Shown: positions 38,109-50,099 of the stretch, piece after piece
Layout: every line of letters starts with the position of its first letter
Numbering within the stretch: position 1 is the stretch's first letter
Assembly: GCF_001625305.1 (NCBI RefSeq)
Contig: NW_017804054.1
Coordinates: 2,514,042-2,578,041, forward strand
Direction of reading: 5' to 3'
DNA from: Branchiostoma belcheri
Lineage: Eukaryota; Chordata; Leptocardii; Amphioxiformes; Branchiostomatidae
DNA length: 64,000 nucleotides
Translations under genes and position numbers: made by a program
Notes under the pieces: generated by a model
What the model saw: the letters and a program-made list of their open reading frames with translations, nothing else
Database searches by the model: none
Told to the model about the DNA's origin: nothing

Positions 38109-38625
38109 TCATCCAGGGTACCCACGTACCGCCTCCGATCTACATCAATCTCTGAGACATTACAAAATGACAGCTGTCTTCGTCTTCGTGTTTTTGCTTT
38201 GATCTGTAATCTATACTTCCATTGCCACCCACATCAATCTAGCCTCCTTCGCAGTCTTGTTGGGCGTCGGCGTCATTTTTTTTCTGTGAGCGACGCGAGT
38301 AATATGCCGCCGCGAGGAACGATTTGCTGCCGAGGGAGTTTTTGCCGCGGAGAGAAGGATTCGTGTTCCTGTTGCTACATCAATCGTTCTTACTGATACA
38401 ATAAATGCCTCCACGTCAAGGATCCCATCCATAAAAAGTTGCAAGTCTTCTTTCTCATCCAGGTTACCCACGTACCGCCTCCGATCTACATCAATCTTCT
38501 AGACATTAAAAATGACAAATGAGCTTTTTTCGTTTTGGTGTTTTCGTTTTGATCTTCAATCTTCACTTCCATTGCCACCCACATCATACGTTCTAACTGA
38601 TACAACAAATGCCTCCCCGTAAGAG
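38109..38625. repeat. Direct duplication, ~346-bp spacing, with a 146-bp extra segment in the first copy
   Basis: TCATCCAGG.TACCCACG followed by TACCGCCTCCGATCTACATC occurs at 38109 and 38455. The first copy contains an extra segment flanked by ACATCAATC (38231-38239 and 38377-38385); the second copy has a single ACATCAT at the matching place near 38580. This looks like an insertion with a 9-bp target duplication. The extra segment has no clear terminal inverted repeats. Confidence 0.55.
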
Positions 38626-40612
38626 AGCGCATTCAATAAAAATTCTGCAAGGTGGGTTTATCAATTGCAACTCAAACAAAAATGACAGATAGCTGGCGTT
38701 ATTGCTTTCAGTCGCAGTGATCCTACATCTGACAGCTTTTCCAGGTTGGCCTCGGTACATGTCAGGCAAGAAAATATCTACCAGTCTTCTAGTTTTCAGA
38801 AGATTCCCTAGCCCCTGTTCAACTCTGCCTAGTCTCTAGCTTATATTACATCGTGATGCTGAGAATAATAGCTCCCTCCGATCTTACTTAATAGGCAAGC
38901 CCACACCCAGGCCAAAATGTTTGGAAACGTTGGGCAAGTATTTCGAATAACGAGAGTGTCTTCCTTGTCGTAATGGTGCTGCCATAATAGAATGTTATCG
39001 GTCTTAGGTGGTGGAAATATGGTTGAAGCTTTTAAGGGGTATTTGAACTAAACACCAGTTCTGGCCGCTTGCAACGGTTATAGAAAATAAACGACACCGT
39101 GGAATTAACCAATGCATAGACGCCATGATATATTTCATACTTCGCTAAACACTCGTGTCTCGTAATTATTATAAGATCTTGAGTTATTAGTACTTATCGT
39201 AATTTCCAAACAGTTTCACATTACAAGGTCTATTTGTAATTGCATGATTTTTTCGTAATTTAGCAGTATAGAAGTGCGCAATTACAATTATTGCCCAACA
39301 TTCAGTGATGTTGCAATTAAGCTTAATTATGTCTATTGGGCACGCTGCCGATCATTCAATCAGTAATACTCGTCAGCTTGTGGTAATTAGATTCTAAAAT
39401 GGACGGCCTGAAGTAAGAACTAATCAAACGTTGTGTCGTTTCGACATAGGCATATGGTCGCCATTGATGTTATTGGTAATGGGGTTTACCGAGCCAATTC
39501 TCATAGGCGTTTATCTGTGTGTAAATTAGCATTTTAACCTGAGGGAGATCACAGAGTGATTGTAGATCGACCTTGGATTTGGGTGACCTTTGGTTAATGA
39601 TGTACAATATAAAAATATGAGTAAAAAAATAAAATAAATAAAAAAAACATTTTACTATGTAATATTTTACTATTTTTTTTCGCAAGGCACATTTTGATGC
39701 CAGCACTAATGCTGGTCTGTTTCTTTTTAACGATGTAGGGGTGGGGATATATAAAATACAACGTTGATGGCACTCTTTATTGGTTTTGAATTCAAGGGAG
39801 TTGTTGGAGCTCTGAAAATGCCATATCATTCACTATATACTACCAAATGATTGGTCTGGCTAGCTCATGGTTCTAGCAAGCTGCCCAAAGGGCACTAACT
39901 ACGTCAAAGGAGATAGACTACGCCCGGTAAGGTAATATGTTTCGTTTAATATTTCCTTTGACGCATTGACGTCAAAACATTAAATGCAAATTGTCTCAAG
40001 GACAGGGTTGGGCACCTATAGTGTACCCAACTAAGGTAAGGCTAAACGAACACATTCATTTCCTAAATTTGTATATTTTACCTCTCTCGGTCCACCGTGT
40101 AAAAATGATATATACTATTTTGTACATTTACCAAATTCTTTTCCAGTTAAGTCGGCTATCACATATTTCAGAGAACCCATCATAGGGCTGTGACGTACTT
40201 AATGCTATCTTGCGTTCTTCATTTAAAAGATGTAAAAGACGCCTGGAAGGAAGTTCACCGCCATGGTCGATATGTTTGCGTAGGCGAAAAAAATGTACAA
40301 ATAAGGCGCCCGTCTTAGATTGGAGCACCATACGGCATCTGGGCACTGATATCGAACAAGCTAGCCAGTTTGGGGGGGTTTTCATACCCAGCAGCGGACT
40401 CTAAGCTTGCATGGCTAGTAGCTCACGCGTTTGTACCCATAGATGTGATTGAATTTCATTTGCTTCACCTCCATGTCTCAAACATATGGTGAACGTTTCT
40501 CACCTACGCGAATTATTTTCATTTTGCTTCGGCTGGTTACCTGTTTTTTTCCTTTGCGTTTTGAATGCTAAATCGCATCAGTAACCGCAGAACTGATAGC
40601 AGATGATATAGC
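38626..40612. other. Upstream region of gene B, no gene recognised
   Basis: About 2 kb without coding exons. Its last part has a T/C-rich tract (40541-40560) followed by CATCAG, CCGCAG and TAGCAG acceptor-like sites 10-35 bp before the gene B ATG, so a non-coding leader exon may be spliced in here. No promoter motif could be assigned. Confidence 0.4.
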
Positions 40613-43174
40613 ATGACTTCCCTTTCTCCGATGAAGGTGTATATTGAGGCCCTGAACAATACAGGAGGGCCCCTCACCAACCGTACTAGACAAAACGTCG
40701 CATTGCAGAATCTCTACGCTGACTTATGGCTCAAGCAATCGACGCCGGTTTTAGTTGTCTTTATTTTGTCGTATCTTTTGATCTTCCTGCTGTGTTTGAT
40801 CGGGAACATGATGGTATGCTTCGCGATCCTGAGGATCCCCCGTATGCGAACTGTAACCAACTACTTCCTGATGAATCTGGCCGTCAGCGACTTACTAGTC
40901 GCCTTCTTCTGTATACCCTTCACCCTGGTGGATAACATCCTTCTCGGTAAGACCTTTCATTATTTCTGTAATGTAGACGTTACTATATGTATGCATGTGA
41001 TGAAGTCTTTGTCCATTTCTGTACATGTGCATTTTATAGCTGCTACAACCGTACTTAGGCATTTTATATATTTTAGTACCAGTAGCATTTCAACAAAAAT
41101 GTATTGAATTTTATATCTTCGTATGCATCATCTTCATTTTTTAGTAATATAGACGTTATTAGATTGTATAATTATGTAGGTACATGGTATACTCTTTGTT
41201 TATTACCGTCCATGAGCATCAAACTCTTTAACTCTTTCATAGCTGCTACAACCGTACTTATGCATCTTATATATTTATCGGTACCAGAAGTATTATAACC
41301 TAAATATATCAAATGTTATATATTTGTATGCACTGCAGTGATACAAATTGAGGAGGACGTTTGTTTATATTTTACATGTTTATATTGAACATATATTTGT
41401 GTGTCTTGATCGTTCACATCAATTTTGTAAACGATGCAAGACCGCCTGTAAGTCCCTTGGAAGGAATTGTACGTAGCTTATAAATTTATATTCCTGGTCA
41501 ACACCAAAGAACATAAAATTTCCACTCACGTTCCTTTAGAAAAGGTGAGAAAAGGGTAACAGCTACCGTGAAAACAATATGCTAAGGCGATAACCTTACA
41601 TGGAAATTGGTGTCATTTTTAAAGGCTGCCGTCAAGGAATGATGATCAATTCCCCATTGACTAATTCGAAAGGTTCCTTTGATGTTTTACAAGGACAGAA
41701 GGTTGTACCTAGAGACTGTGATTGACATGAGCCGGTGTTCCCTGTGCAGGTTGGCAGTTTGGGGACGTGATGTGCAGGCTAACACCGGCCGTGCAGGTGG
41801 TCTCCGTCGCCGCCTCCATCTTCACGCTAGTTGCGGTTGCCATTGACAGGTAAGCCGATGCATACAAAAAAGTTTAATCCCTTACATGTTGTTACCGCTG
41901 ATATATTATGTACGCAATTTGCCACATACATATATTCTGTGCGTAGAATGACCATATGCATTTCCTGTCCATTTTGTCCAAAGCAAATTGTAGACGAATT
42001 TCACTTCATCATGAAATGCTCTAGATATGATGTTTTACGTAATAAGCTACGCAGATTTATCGAATCTAACACAAGATTTCAACAGACTGGATGCTGTGGA
42101 CAGATTCATATATATATTTAAATGTAGCAACCCTTACAATGAAAGGTAAATGCATAAAATACTGTTTTGTTATTAGAAAAAATGCCGAAACTAATTAGCC
42201 CTACTTGATTGTATACAATGCCATCTCTAGATGTTTAGTACTTAGGATGTGTTGATTTTCATTCTCTACCCTTTTCATTTTGTACTTTGTTCAGTAGCCG
42301 TTGCCATACGTTGTACCTTGTACACTTGTCGTGCAATAAAGTTTTACTTCTTTATAACAGATTCTACTCCGTGGTGTACCCCACCGAACCCAAGCTGACT
42401 GGAAAGAGCATGCTAAAGATCCTGGTTGCCGTCTGGGTCTTCGCGCTGGTCTTCAGCGTACCGCAAACATTGCTCATGGAAGACAAGCACGAATCATTCG
42501 AAGGTGAACTCTTCCTTCACACCTGCAAAGAGAACGCACCCGATTGGCGCCAAGCTTACACGGTCTGCTTGTTTCTGTTCTGTTATGTTGGACCTTTGGG
42601 AGTTGTTGTTTTCCTCTATGCTCGTATTGGCTATGCCGTTTGGTCCAAGCCTACTCCAGGCGGAGACACGGCTCCGAATGAAGTCAAGCAAGTGTCTCTG
42701 AAGAAGAAGTTAAAAGTTATCAAAATGCTTTTGATTGTTGTAGTGATGTTTGCATTCCTGTGGCTCCCCCTCCACACGATATTCATGCTGTATGATTTTG
42801 GCAATCTGGACAAGCAGCAACGTGATATGGTGGATGTTTACATCTACCCTGTCGCGCACTGGATGTCGTATCTCAGTAGTTCGTTAAACCCGATCATTTA
42901 CGGATATTATAATGAGAATTTCCGCACGGCCTATAAGTCCATGTGTAATTCAGACGTGTCGATACGAGTGCATGATTTGGGTACGCGATCGCCTCGTTCT
43001 TGTCGTAGTCATGGGGGAGAAGAGCAGGTAGAATTGAAGACGTTCACTGTGATCGGGGACCGGCTGGCCCCACCGCCACGCCCGATTCCACAACACTCCC
43101 CACGGGTCTCTAGCGCCGGGAGTACCCAACAAGTGACGGTCTCGGTTCATCACTCGAGCGATACTGAAGCTTAG
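40613..43174 (+). CDS. NPFF/RFamide-receptor-like GPCR, gene B (3 coding exons)
   Basis: Join of 40613-40946, 41750-41849 and 42361-43174 gives 415 residues. Introns are GT-AG with phases 1 and 2, as in its paralogues. It encodes a membrane peptide receptor: sequons in the N-terminus (N15, N23), NLAVSD (TM2), WQFG after intron 1, C120/C200 disulfide pair, DRF (144-146), a D290 at the TM6/ECL3 boundary as in RFamide receptors, [15 protein letters not shown] (TM7; NPIIY at 321-325) and Cys340 as likely palmitoylation site. TM6 reads FLWLP, with Leu where most receptors have Cys or Ser. The tail is 75 residues and shares an E-x-V-x-L...LAPP block (366-383) with gene C. Intron 2 contains a LINE remnant that abuts the exon 3 acceptor. 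The gene is convergent with gene C, 3.1 kb away. Ligand not determinable; expected to be an RFamide-type peptide. Confidence 0.92.
40963..41285. repeat. Diverged tandem duplication in intron 1 of gene B
   Basis: TAATGTAGACGTTA (~40970) recurs as TAATATAGACGTTA (~41146), and TAGCTGCTACAACCGTACTTA recurs at 41037 and 41240, each followed by GCAT.TTATATATTT. Two copies of roughly 180-200 bp, non-coding. Confidence 0.6.
41900..42355 (+). mobile_element. LINE family L fragment in intron 2 of gene B
   Basis: The plus-strand frame 41960-42105 reads [19 protein letters not shown], then [13 protein letters not shown], the Cys/His knuckle and following helix found near the C-terminus of CR1/L2-type LINE reverse transcriptases. 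It is followed by a 3' UTR ending TTGTACACTTGTCGTGCAATAAAG and a T-rich tail that runs into the exon 3 acceptor (TTCTTTATAACAG). A truncated and dead insertion, same orientation as the host gene. Confidence 0.65.
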
Positions 43175-46100
43175 TAATATCAAATACATGCCTTACATTT
43201 GTGAAGGGCTACAGGTCCTAGAGACACCGATGAGGAAAGTTTCCCAAAGCCTTTTTAATTGTTGCAGATACATGTTATTAGGTTCCACTGTACCCGCACC
43301 AGGCTATCACATAAGATAGCTACCACCACCCCCATGCATGTGGAGCAACCTTTAATTCTTGGAAGTCGTTGGCTTTGATCCAAAACGGCTCTTCATCTTT
43401 AACACCCGTGCTTATACCGAAACGTAGGTGTAGTTTGGCTGGTGAAGATAGGCGTACGTGCGTCCTAAGAGAACCTTAGCCCGTGTAAAAAATCGCGCAT
43501 TGACCAGCCCCTCCACATAAAAACATAATTAAACGCTGCCGCACCAAGAAAATCTTAGAAGGAGGCTATGATGCCAATACGTTCCATAAAACTAGCATTG
43601 AGGTATCTAGAAGCGTCGATTGACTACATTTTAGCGATACCGATAGTCACTGCGATGACGATTGTTTGCATATATGTGAGGGCTATTAGGTTATTGGAAT
43701 ACGTTTAGTATTGAGCAGTACTTAGAGCATGGGATTAGTGTGTATACATTGAATCAGAAGTAAAAGTGTGGAAACTGACTGTAGTTCACAAGAGTGTGGA
43801 AATGAGATGGAAGAAATCTCGCAAAAGCTGACGGCAATTTCTCCGGTGCCGTTTCAAGATTTGTTTATGGTATGCAGGGTGTTTGGGCTTTTTAAAAGTG
43901 AGCTGTAAATGAGCCAATCAACAATACTATTTTACTATTTTAAGCCAGCTGACAAACTAGAAGTGTCTTGGAAATCTTTTTGACAACGGCATTCTGAATC
44001 GATGTATAAATGATTTATTTGTTAACAACCAGAGTAGCCATTATTTGACTGATTTAAAATGAAAAGATTATACGTTTAATAGAAATGGCAATGGTGCTAC
44101 AATATGAACGTGAATCGTTCACTATCATTGTAACGAAATCTTGTTAAATTGTATCTGGTTATTTGTATATAGATGTAGCTTGGGCTGGAGTCCAAAAGGT
44201 CTATTTTGATGGAATAAGAAAACGAAGCAAGTTGATTTATCTTGAAAATTTATTCGTTGTTGAAGTTATGATATAATATAGAGACTTGGAATCATATTTC
44301 AAAGGCCAAGGAAAGTACGAAAAAGATAGAAGCATTGTGATTAATCATAATTGGTAGTTAACAGGATGTTGGTATTTTCTTGTATTATTGGCCTAAGACA
44401 CAGTGTGAGTGTCGAAGTAAGCATCAGAAATGTTATAAAAGGAATATGCATGAACTTGGCAGCTCTTTTGGGATGTTTACAGATAATTACTATATATTGG
44501 AAGCAAGTAAACATCAAAAGGTTTACTGTTTATTCAAAAATCACTTGTGGTGAGACATCATCATTGTATTAATGGACATCTAGAGAAATTTATACTACTT
44601 CACTTTTTAATCTATTTGGAAGATAGTAAGTCCACAGAACTATAACTTCATTTGTATGGAAACACTAGGCGTGGATCGCCATGAGGGCTTTATTGAATAC
44701 ATTTGATGTATTGCTGTACGAATCTATAGATATGTGTAATACTCAAGACTAAAGAATAATATTCAACTTTGATATGTACTTTAGAAACTACTACAAGAAA
44801 CTATATCAAGAGCAAGACAGTGATGGCTTTTATGCCTAGAGATTCTATTGTATTACACTAACTATATAGTCAAGATTTTGGAAATTTCTATATACTATGA
44901 GATTTACGAACTTTTACACAAACACACACACACACACAGCTACACAGATAATTAAAACATTGCACACATACAAACACCTTAATATAATCACACACACAAA
45001 CAAAACAATCACACCTACATACAGCCACGTATACATTGCAAGCATAAACACACAGAACACGTTGTTAAGAGAACAGAAATATAGATAATTGCACAAATGT
45101 TCTGTTGTACACGCCAAACATGTCAATAAACCAAGCTTATTTACTTATATTGAGTTCTTGTTTGCTTATTGTTATTAATCTATAATTACAGTACCAATTT
45201 AGCTCAGTTAGTTGTAAGTTTCAGTACGACCCAAATGCAATTTAATGTGTGATCATTATTGAGGTTTCAAGCTGTTCCATTCCCAAGGTCTATTACTTAC
45301 GAACTGTAGTGTACATGATCTACTTTTATATGGATCATTAATTTTTATAGAGCTTTAAATGTAAAAGGCAGCATCTAGTAATTCCCCGTAGATTTTTCAA
45401 TTATGGCTTCAACCATTGAATAATAAATACGTTTTGGTGGATAGAAAATGAACATAATAAACACGAGATAACATGAATAGTAAATAATATCCATACGTCA
45501 AGTTATTTGCATTACTTTCCGCTGTGGTAACTGCTCATTTGTTTCATTCCTGTGAACAGCTCATTAAGCATCTCGCTAGAGGCCGTCATGCCTCCATTTC
45601 AATGACACAGTACGTAAAATAGCTTAGAGCTAATCCCTGTGTAACGCTGTCTTTTAAATAGTGAGTATGAACCAGTTAGTTATAAAAAAACAGGGATAAA
45701 TGATGAGTTCTGCAAATGATTATAGTCATTATTTAAAGACTACATGACACAAAAAAGGTTTACGTGTAAATATTGAAACTAAACATGCAATATAGTCACC
45801 TAAAGTCGGTATTAATCATTATGCCTGATAAATTGAGTTTGTATGGCCTTCCAAAAGTGCATTTTTATAATCTCCTACAAGCTTCCTTCTTTTGCATCTC
45901 TAGGTTTTACTTTTGGGCTTTTTCCGGAGCTGACATCAGTACCATCAAGATTAAACTACATTCTGCCTTGTCAACTATTCGAAGAGCTAAAAGACAAGTG
46001 GCAATTACAAGGAAGATACAACATGTTATGTTTTTATATTTCAATTATTAATAAAACATTGGTGATAAGAGTTTATTTAGGGTTACAGTTCTCAATGCAC

Positions 46101-46322
46101 ATTCAACAATTTCATTTTGATTTGAAGCACTAGATATCAATAATCAATAAAATACTTAATATTAATATTTTTAACACTACATCAAAGCAACTAATACATG
46201 TAGATCTTAATGTACAGCCAGTATACAAGTAAGAAAACGAAGCTACATTCACAACTGACTATGTCATGTCATACAATAATCTAGAATATATTTACACTAT
46301 ATAATATATAATATTTGTATTT
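43175..46322. other. Convergent intergenic region between genes B and C
   Basis: Holds the 3' UTRs of both genes, whose ends are not fixed. A (CA)n run lies at about 44921-44938. A minus-strand AATAAA at 46077-46072, about 250 bp past the gene C stop, is a possible poly(A) signal; for gene B, AATAAA at about 45124 is possible but far. No other gene recognised. Confidence 0.45.
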
Positions 46323-49300
46323 TTATAATGGTGGTGCTAGGTGATTATCAACAACCAAATGTGTCACAACTACTTCGAGTTGGACTTCTTCTACATTAAC
46401 ACTTCTTCTGGTTTGTGGAGAAATATTTGTCCTATTGGATAACGCCGGTGACCGTGAAGTTGTCTTGGTGTAAGGAGTTGGGACAAAACCGTTCTTTGAA
46501 TCGCACATCATAGATTTGTATGCATTACGGAAGTTTTCGTTGTAATACCCATATATGATAGGGTTCACAGAGCTGTTGAAGTATGATAACCAATGAGCTA
46601 TGGGATATATATAAACATTGACTATGTCTTCTTGATAAGGTGAGAGAAATCCGTGATCTGAAAGCAAAGACATCGTGTGCAATGGCAACCACGAAAATGC
46701 AAATAACACAACCACAGCTAGTAACATCTTCACCACCTTGACTTTTCTTTTCCAGGAAGCCTGCTTGACCTGTGTTGGAGCTTGTTGACCTCCAGGAATT
46801 GGTTTCTCCCATACTTTCAATCCAATCCTTATGTACAAAAGTACGATAACGACCAAAGGGATTACATAGCACGTAGTGAAAAGCAGAACCGTATACACTT
46901 TTCTCCATAGCTGAGAGGTCTCTGCACAAATATGCAACGAGAGTGTCTCTTTGAAGACCTGAAGGGTAATCGTCGTATCTTCAATCAGCAGGACCTGAGG
47001 CACCATGATGAAGAGGGCTAAAGACCAGACCACTATGACGATCTTCTGCACCCCACGAATGGTGAATTTGGGCTCAGTTGGATGAACGACCGAATAAAAT
47101 CTGTGAATTATTTAAAAGAAAAAAATATGTGCATTCAGCGGTAGAATTACTAACATTGGAAAGTAGACCTAAAGAAAAATCCGCATGATTTCAAGGAGTA
47201 CATATGGAAGATTTCCAAATCCTGTCAACACAGATTTCATTGTTAAAAGGTGACAGGGGCGTACATTGCGAAAACGGCAATCAGTTTTTTTCTAAATATG
47301 CCTTCTAACCTTGAATCGTGATGACCTTGAATACGGTTTAAAGAAATCTATCTTGATTTTCAAATATCGCTGATTCTATATCCTCCTGCCTATTAACCCA
47401 TTTAACAAGTCAAGCGGTAACATGATTTGCCGAAGCTGTGCGTAGAAACGGAATAATTTCCGTTCAAGGCCAACACCCAATACTCTCCTGTACCCAATTT
47501 TCCTAGTCCGTATCGATTTACAGCAGGGTGCCCTACGTATGTTTGTGATATAGCCAGGTCTTGTGAATTCTCCTCAAAGCAGCTCAAGGTTAAGTCTTTG
47601 AACGTCAATTGCATGTCTTTTTATGATATTTCACAGAAAGGTTATGGGTTATTGGCACCTTACCTGTCAACTGCAATCGCTACTAATGTGAAGACTGAAG
47701 CAGCAACGGAGACCACCTGGACGGCAGGCGTCAGCTTACACATGACATCTCCAAATGGCCAACCTGGGTGACATTTACAAAATACAAAGCAATTAGACTA
47801 AATATGCTATTCACCTATTTGCCATTCAATTCGAATTTAGAAGGTTTAATAACTAACTAGAAAGGCCAATATTTGCTTTGGAGCAAATACAGCGATGGGT
47901 TCACCACATTTTACGACATGGCAGGGAAAGAATAAGAAACACAAGGGAAAACAATGATTTACATTGATATAACTATAGTATGAAGTAACATACAACTAAA
48001 ACAACAGTTGGATAGCTATTCCCTACTTTATTGGTTAGGATTTTTAATTGCATAATGCAAACTGTTGATTTTCAAAATTAAAAAAAAAAACGTTCATGCC
48101 CCGCATTCCAATGCTGGAGCAGGAAAGCTTGAAATACCTACCAAAACACTTGAATACAGACATACTGTCAGTATGGAAATGCTCTGTGCAGGTGTTAATC
48201 AAGTTAAATCCCAACAGCCAATCAGCAAGAAATGCTCTGTGCAGGTGAAAATGCTCTGTGCAGGTGTTAATCAAGTTAAATCCCAACAGCCAATCAGCAA
48301 GAAGAATAGAGAAAAGGTGCATGCCTATTGGTTGATGCCTTGCATTCCATTGTGATGACTCATGCCCAAACGTGGTAAACACGGCACACTAACACAGTAA
48401 TACATTTGCTATAACACAGCCAAAAAAACCTCAAATAAACCATTCTAAAAGCCTGTATCACAAAAATTTAAAAAACGCCTAGGGGTATTTGCCCACTGTA
48501 CCTCCATACCAAATTTCAGGACCTTAGGCCCTAAAATGAAGAAGCTGAATCCATTTAAAGATATGGCAGGAGGAGAAGGAGGAGAAGAAGAATCATCAGC
48601 AAAGACAATATGGTTTCACCACACCACTTCGTGGTGTGGTGAACCCATAATGAATATATTATATTAGACACCAATGTTTATTTGGTGCTACATACAAACA
48701 CAATTCACAATAACATTTATTTTAACAAAAACTCCAAGCTCATATTTTACATAAAATGTTTGCATTCTTTTTCAATTGGTGGGGATTTTTTTCTTTGCTA
48801 ATAGATCCGGTATGTAGATGCAGCGTCTAACATCGCATTAGTCATTATTCAGTAATGTGACCTTTAAGGCTGCGCTTTGTTCAAAGGAATCGATTCGGTC
48901 ATTATCAACAAATCGAAGAAAACACGTCTTGTTTGTTAAGGACTTCCTTAATGGACTTCCGTTACAAGATACAGGTTTTCATAAATAATGCATAAATTGC
49001 AATATTACTTGTAGTCAAACAAAAATCGTTTGAAACTGGTCTTTAAATAATGTTAGAAAACATCACTTTTTACTCTGTGAGCTTTATTCTTTACTTTAAG
49101 TCATACGTAGTAAATCTCTGGTTTTATTTTATTAAAAGTGTTTTTTTTTGCATTATTTAAGTCACCAGATAGCTATAAAATAAAGAAAAATAAGATTACA
49201 ATTTGATGTGCTGCATTTAATAAAAACACACGCATGGGCATCTGCAAAATTAAAACGCCATATGGTCTCACCATGCAGACATGCATCATCATGACTTTTG

Positions 49301-49994
49301 ACCAACTTTAATAGATAGATCGAACCAAACAAATCCCGTACAATGTAGTACTGTTTCTTTCAGAATATCGAACATCTACTATGAAAAATTTACAGCTCTA
49401 TATGTGTACAGATAGTGCCTTCTACCAATCAAGTATTGAAACTACAACATCATAATATAAAAATCAAATAATGGCGTAGATTAGCATATGTATTCCAAAA
49501 CTACATATTATAGACTGTTATCTTAATGCCCATGATATGTATGTACATTCAAACTTAGATTCAGTTTTGTCGGGAAACATTAAAGATTTTTCTTTGAGGT
49601 AGCAGCAGTGTTCTTATGTCTTTTTATATACTAGGCAATACGAGTACAAACAATTATGATTCGACCTACCTCTTATGATGTTGTCCACCAGTGTGAACGG
49701 CATACAGAAGACTGCAACAAGAAGATCACTCACAGCCAGGTTTAGGAGGAAGAAGTTTGTGACAGTCTGCATACGCGGCATCTTCAAGATCACAAAGCAC
49801 ACCATGATGTTCCCAACGATGCAAAGGCAGAAGTTGAAGACATAGAACAATACAAAAAGCACCACCACCGGTACTGTTTGCTTTAGGTAGTCATTATCAG
49901 GTAGAAGATCCTGTAATTCATAACTGCCATTGTAGGACAAATGTCCACTTATATTTTCCCTAGCAAAATCTAAGCCTTTAAGTCTCAACGCCAT
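46323..49994 (-). CDS. NPFF/RFamide-receptor-like GPCR, gene C (3 coding exons)
   Basis: Join of 49994-49670, 47763-47664 and 47100-46323 gives 400 residues; all junctions are GT-AG, phases 1 and 2. The ATG at 49994 is chosen because a good acceptor (TTTTTTAATCTTCAG) ends one base before it; the frame stays open upstream to 50093 but that part is probably intron. Features: sequons N14 and N22, [15 protein letters not shown]117/C200 disulfide pair, DRF (141-143), SWLP (278-281), D290 and NPIIY (321-325), then KSMMC as likely palmitoylation site. The tail ends in LAPPL and aligns with the gene B tail. It is closest to B and D by eye. Intron 1 (1.9 kb) contains a MITE-like element. Predicted plasma-membrane receptor for an RFamide-type peptide; the ligand is inferred from family only. 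Confidence 0.92.
47895..48648. mobile_element. MITE-like element in intron 1 of gene C, 14-bp perfect TIRs
   Basis: ATGGGTTCACCACA at 47895-47908 is mirrored exactly by TGTGGTGAACCCAT at 48635-48648. The right end also forms a hairpin on its own (TTCACCACACCAC-TTC-GTGGTGTGGTGAA at 48615-48643). Inside are a 54-bp direct duplication (48177-48230 and 48249-48302) and a purine-rich GGAGGAGAAGG tract. There is no ORF of note, so it is a non-autonomous element. Confidence 0.65.
48177..48302. repeat. Short tandem duplication inside the gene C intron element
   Basis: AAATGCTCTGTGCAGGTG followed by TTAATCAAGTTAAATCCCAACAG and CCAATCAGCAAGA occurs twice, 72 bp apart and virtually identical. A third, truncated AATGCTCTGTGCAGGTG lies between them. 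The near identity suggests recent duplication. Confidence 0.8.
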
Positions 49995-50099
49995 TCTGAA
50001 GATTAAAAAAAAACAGTTCTGTTGTGGAGGTTCGGGAATTCCGCCCTGCTGCTCACGACTCGTAAACGATTTTCTCTCCAGTCTGTCAAACAATTTCGG

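Noticed and set aside
50000-50093. 33-codon upstream extension of gene C exon 1
   Set aside because: A strong acceptor ends one base before the ATG at 49994, so the upstream open stretch is most likely intron.
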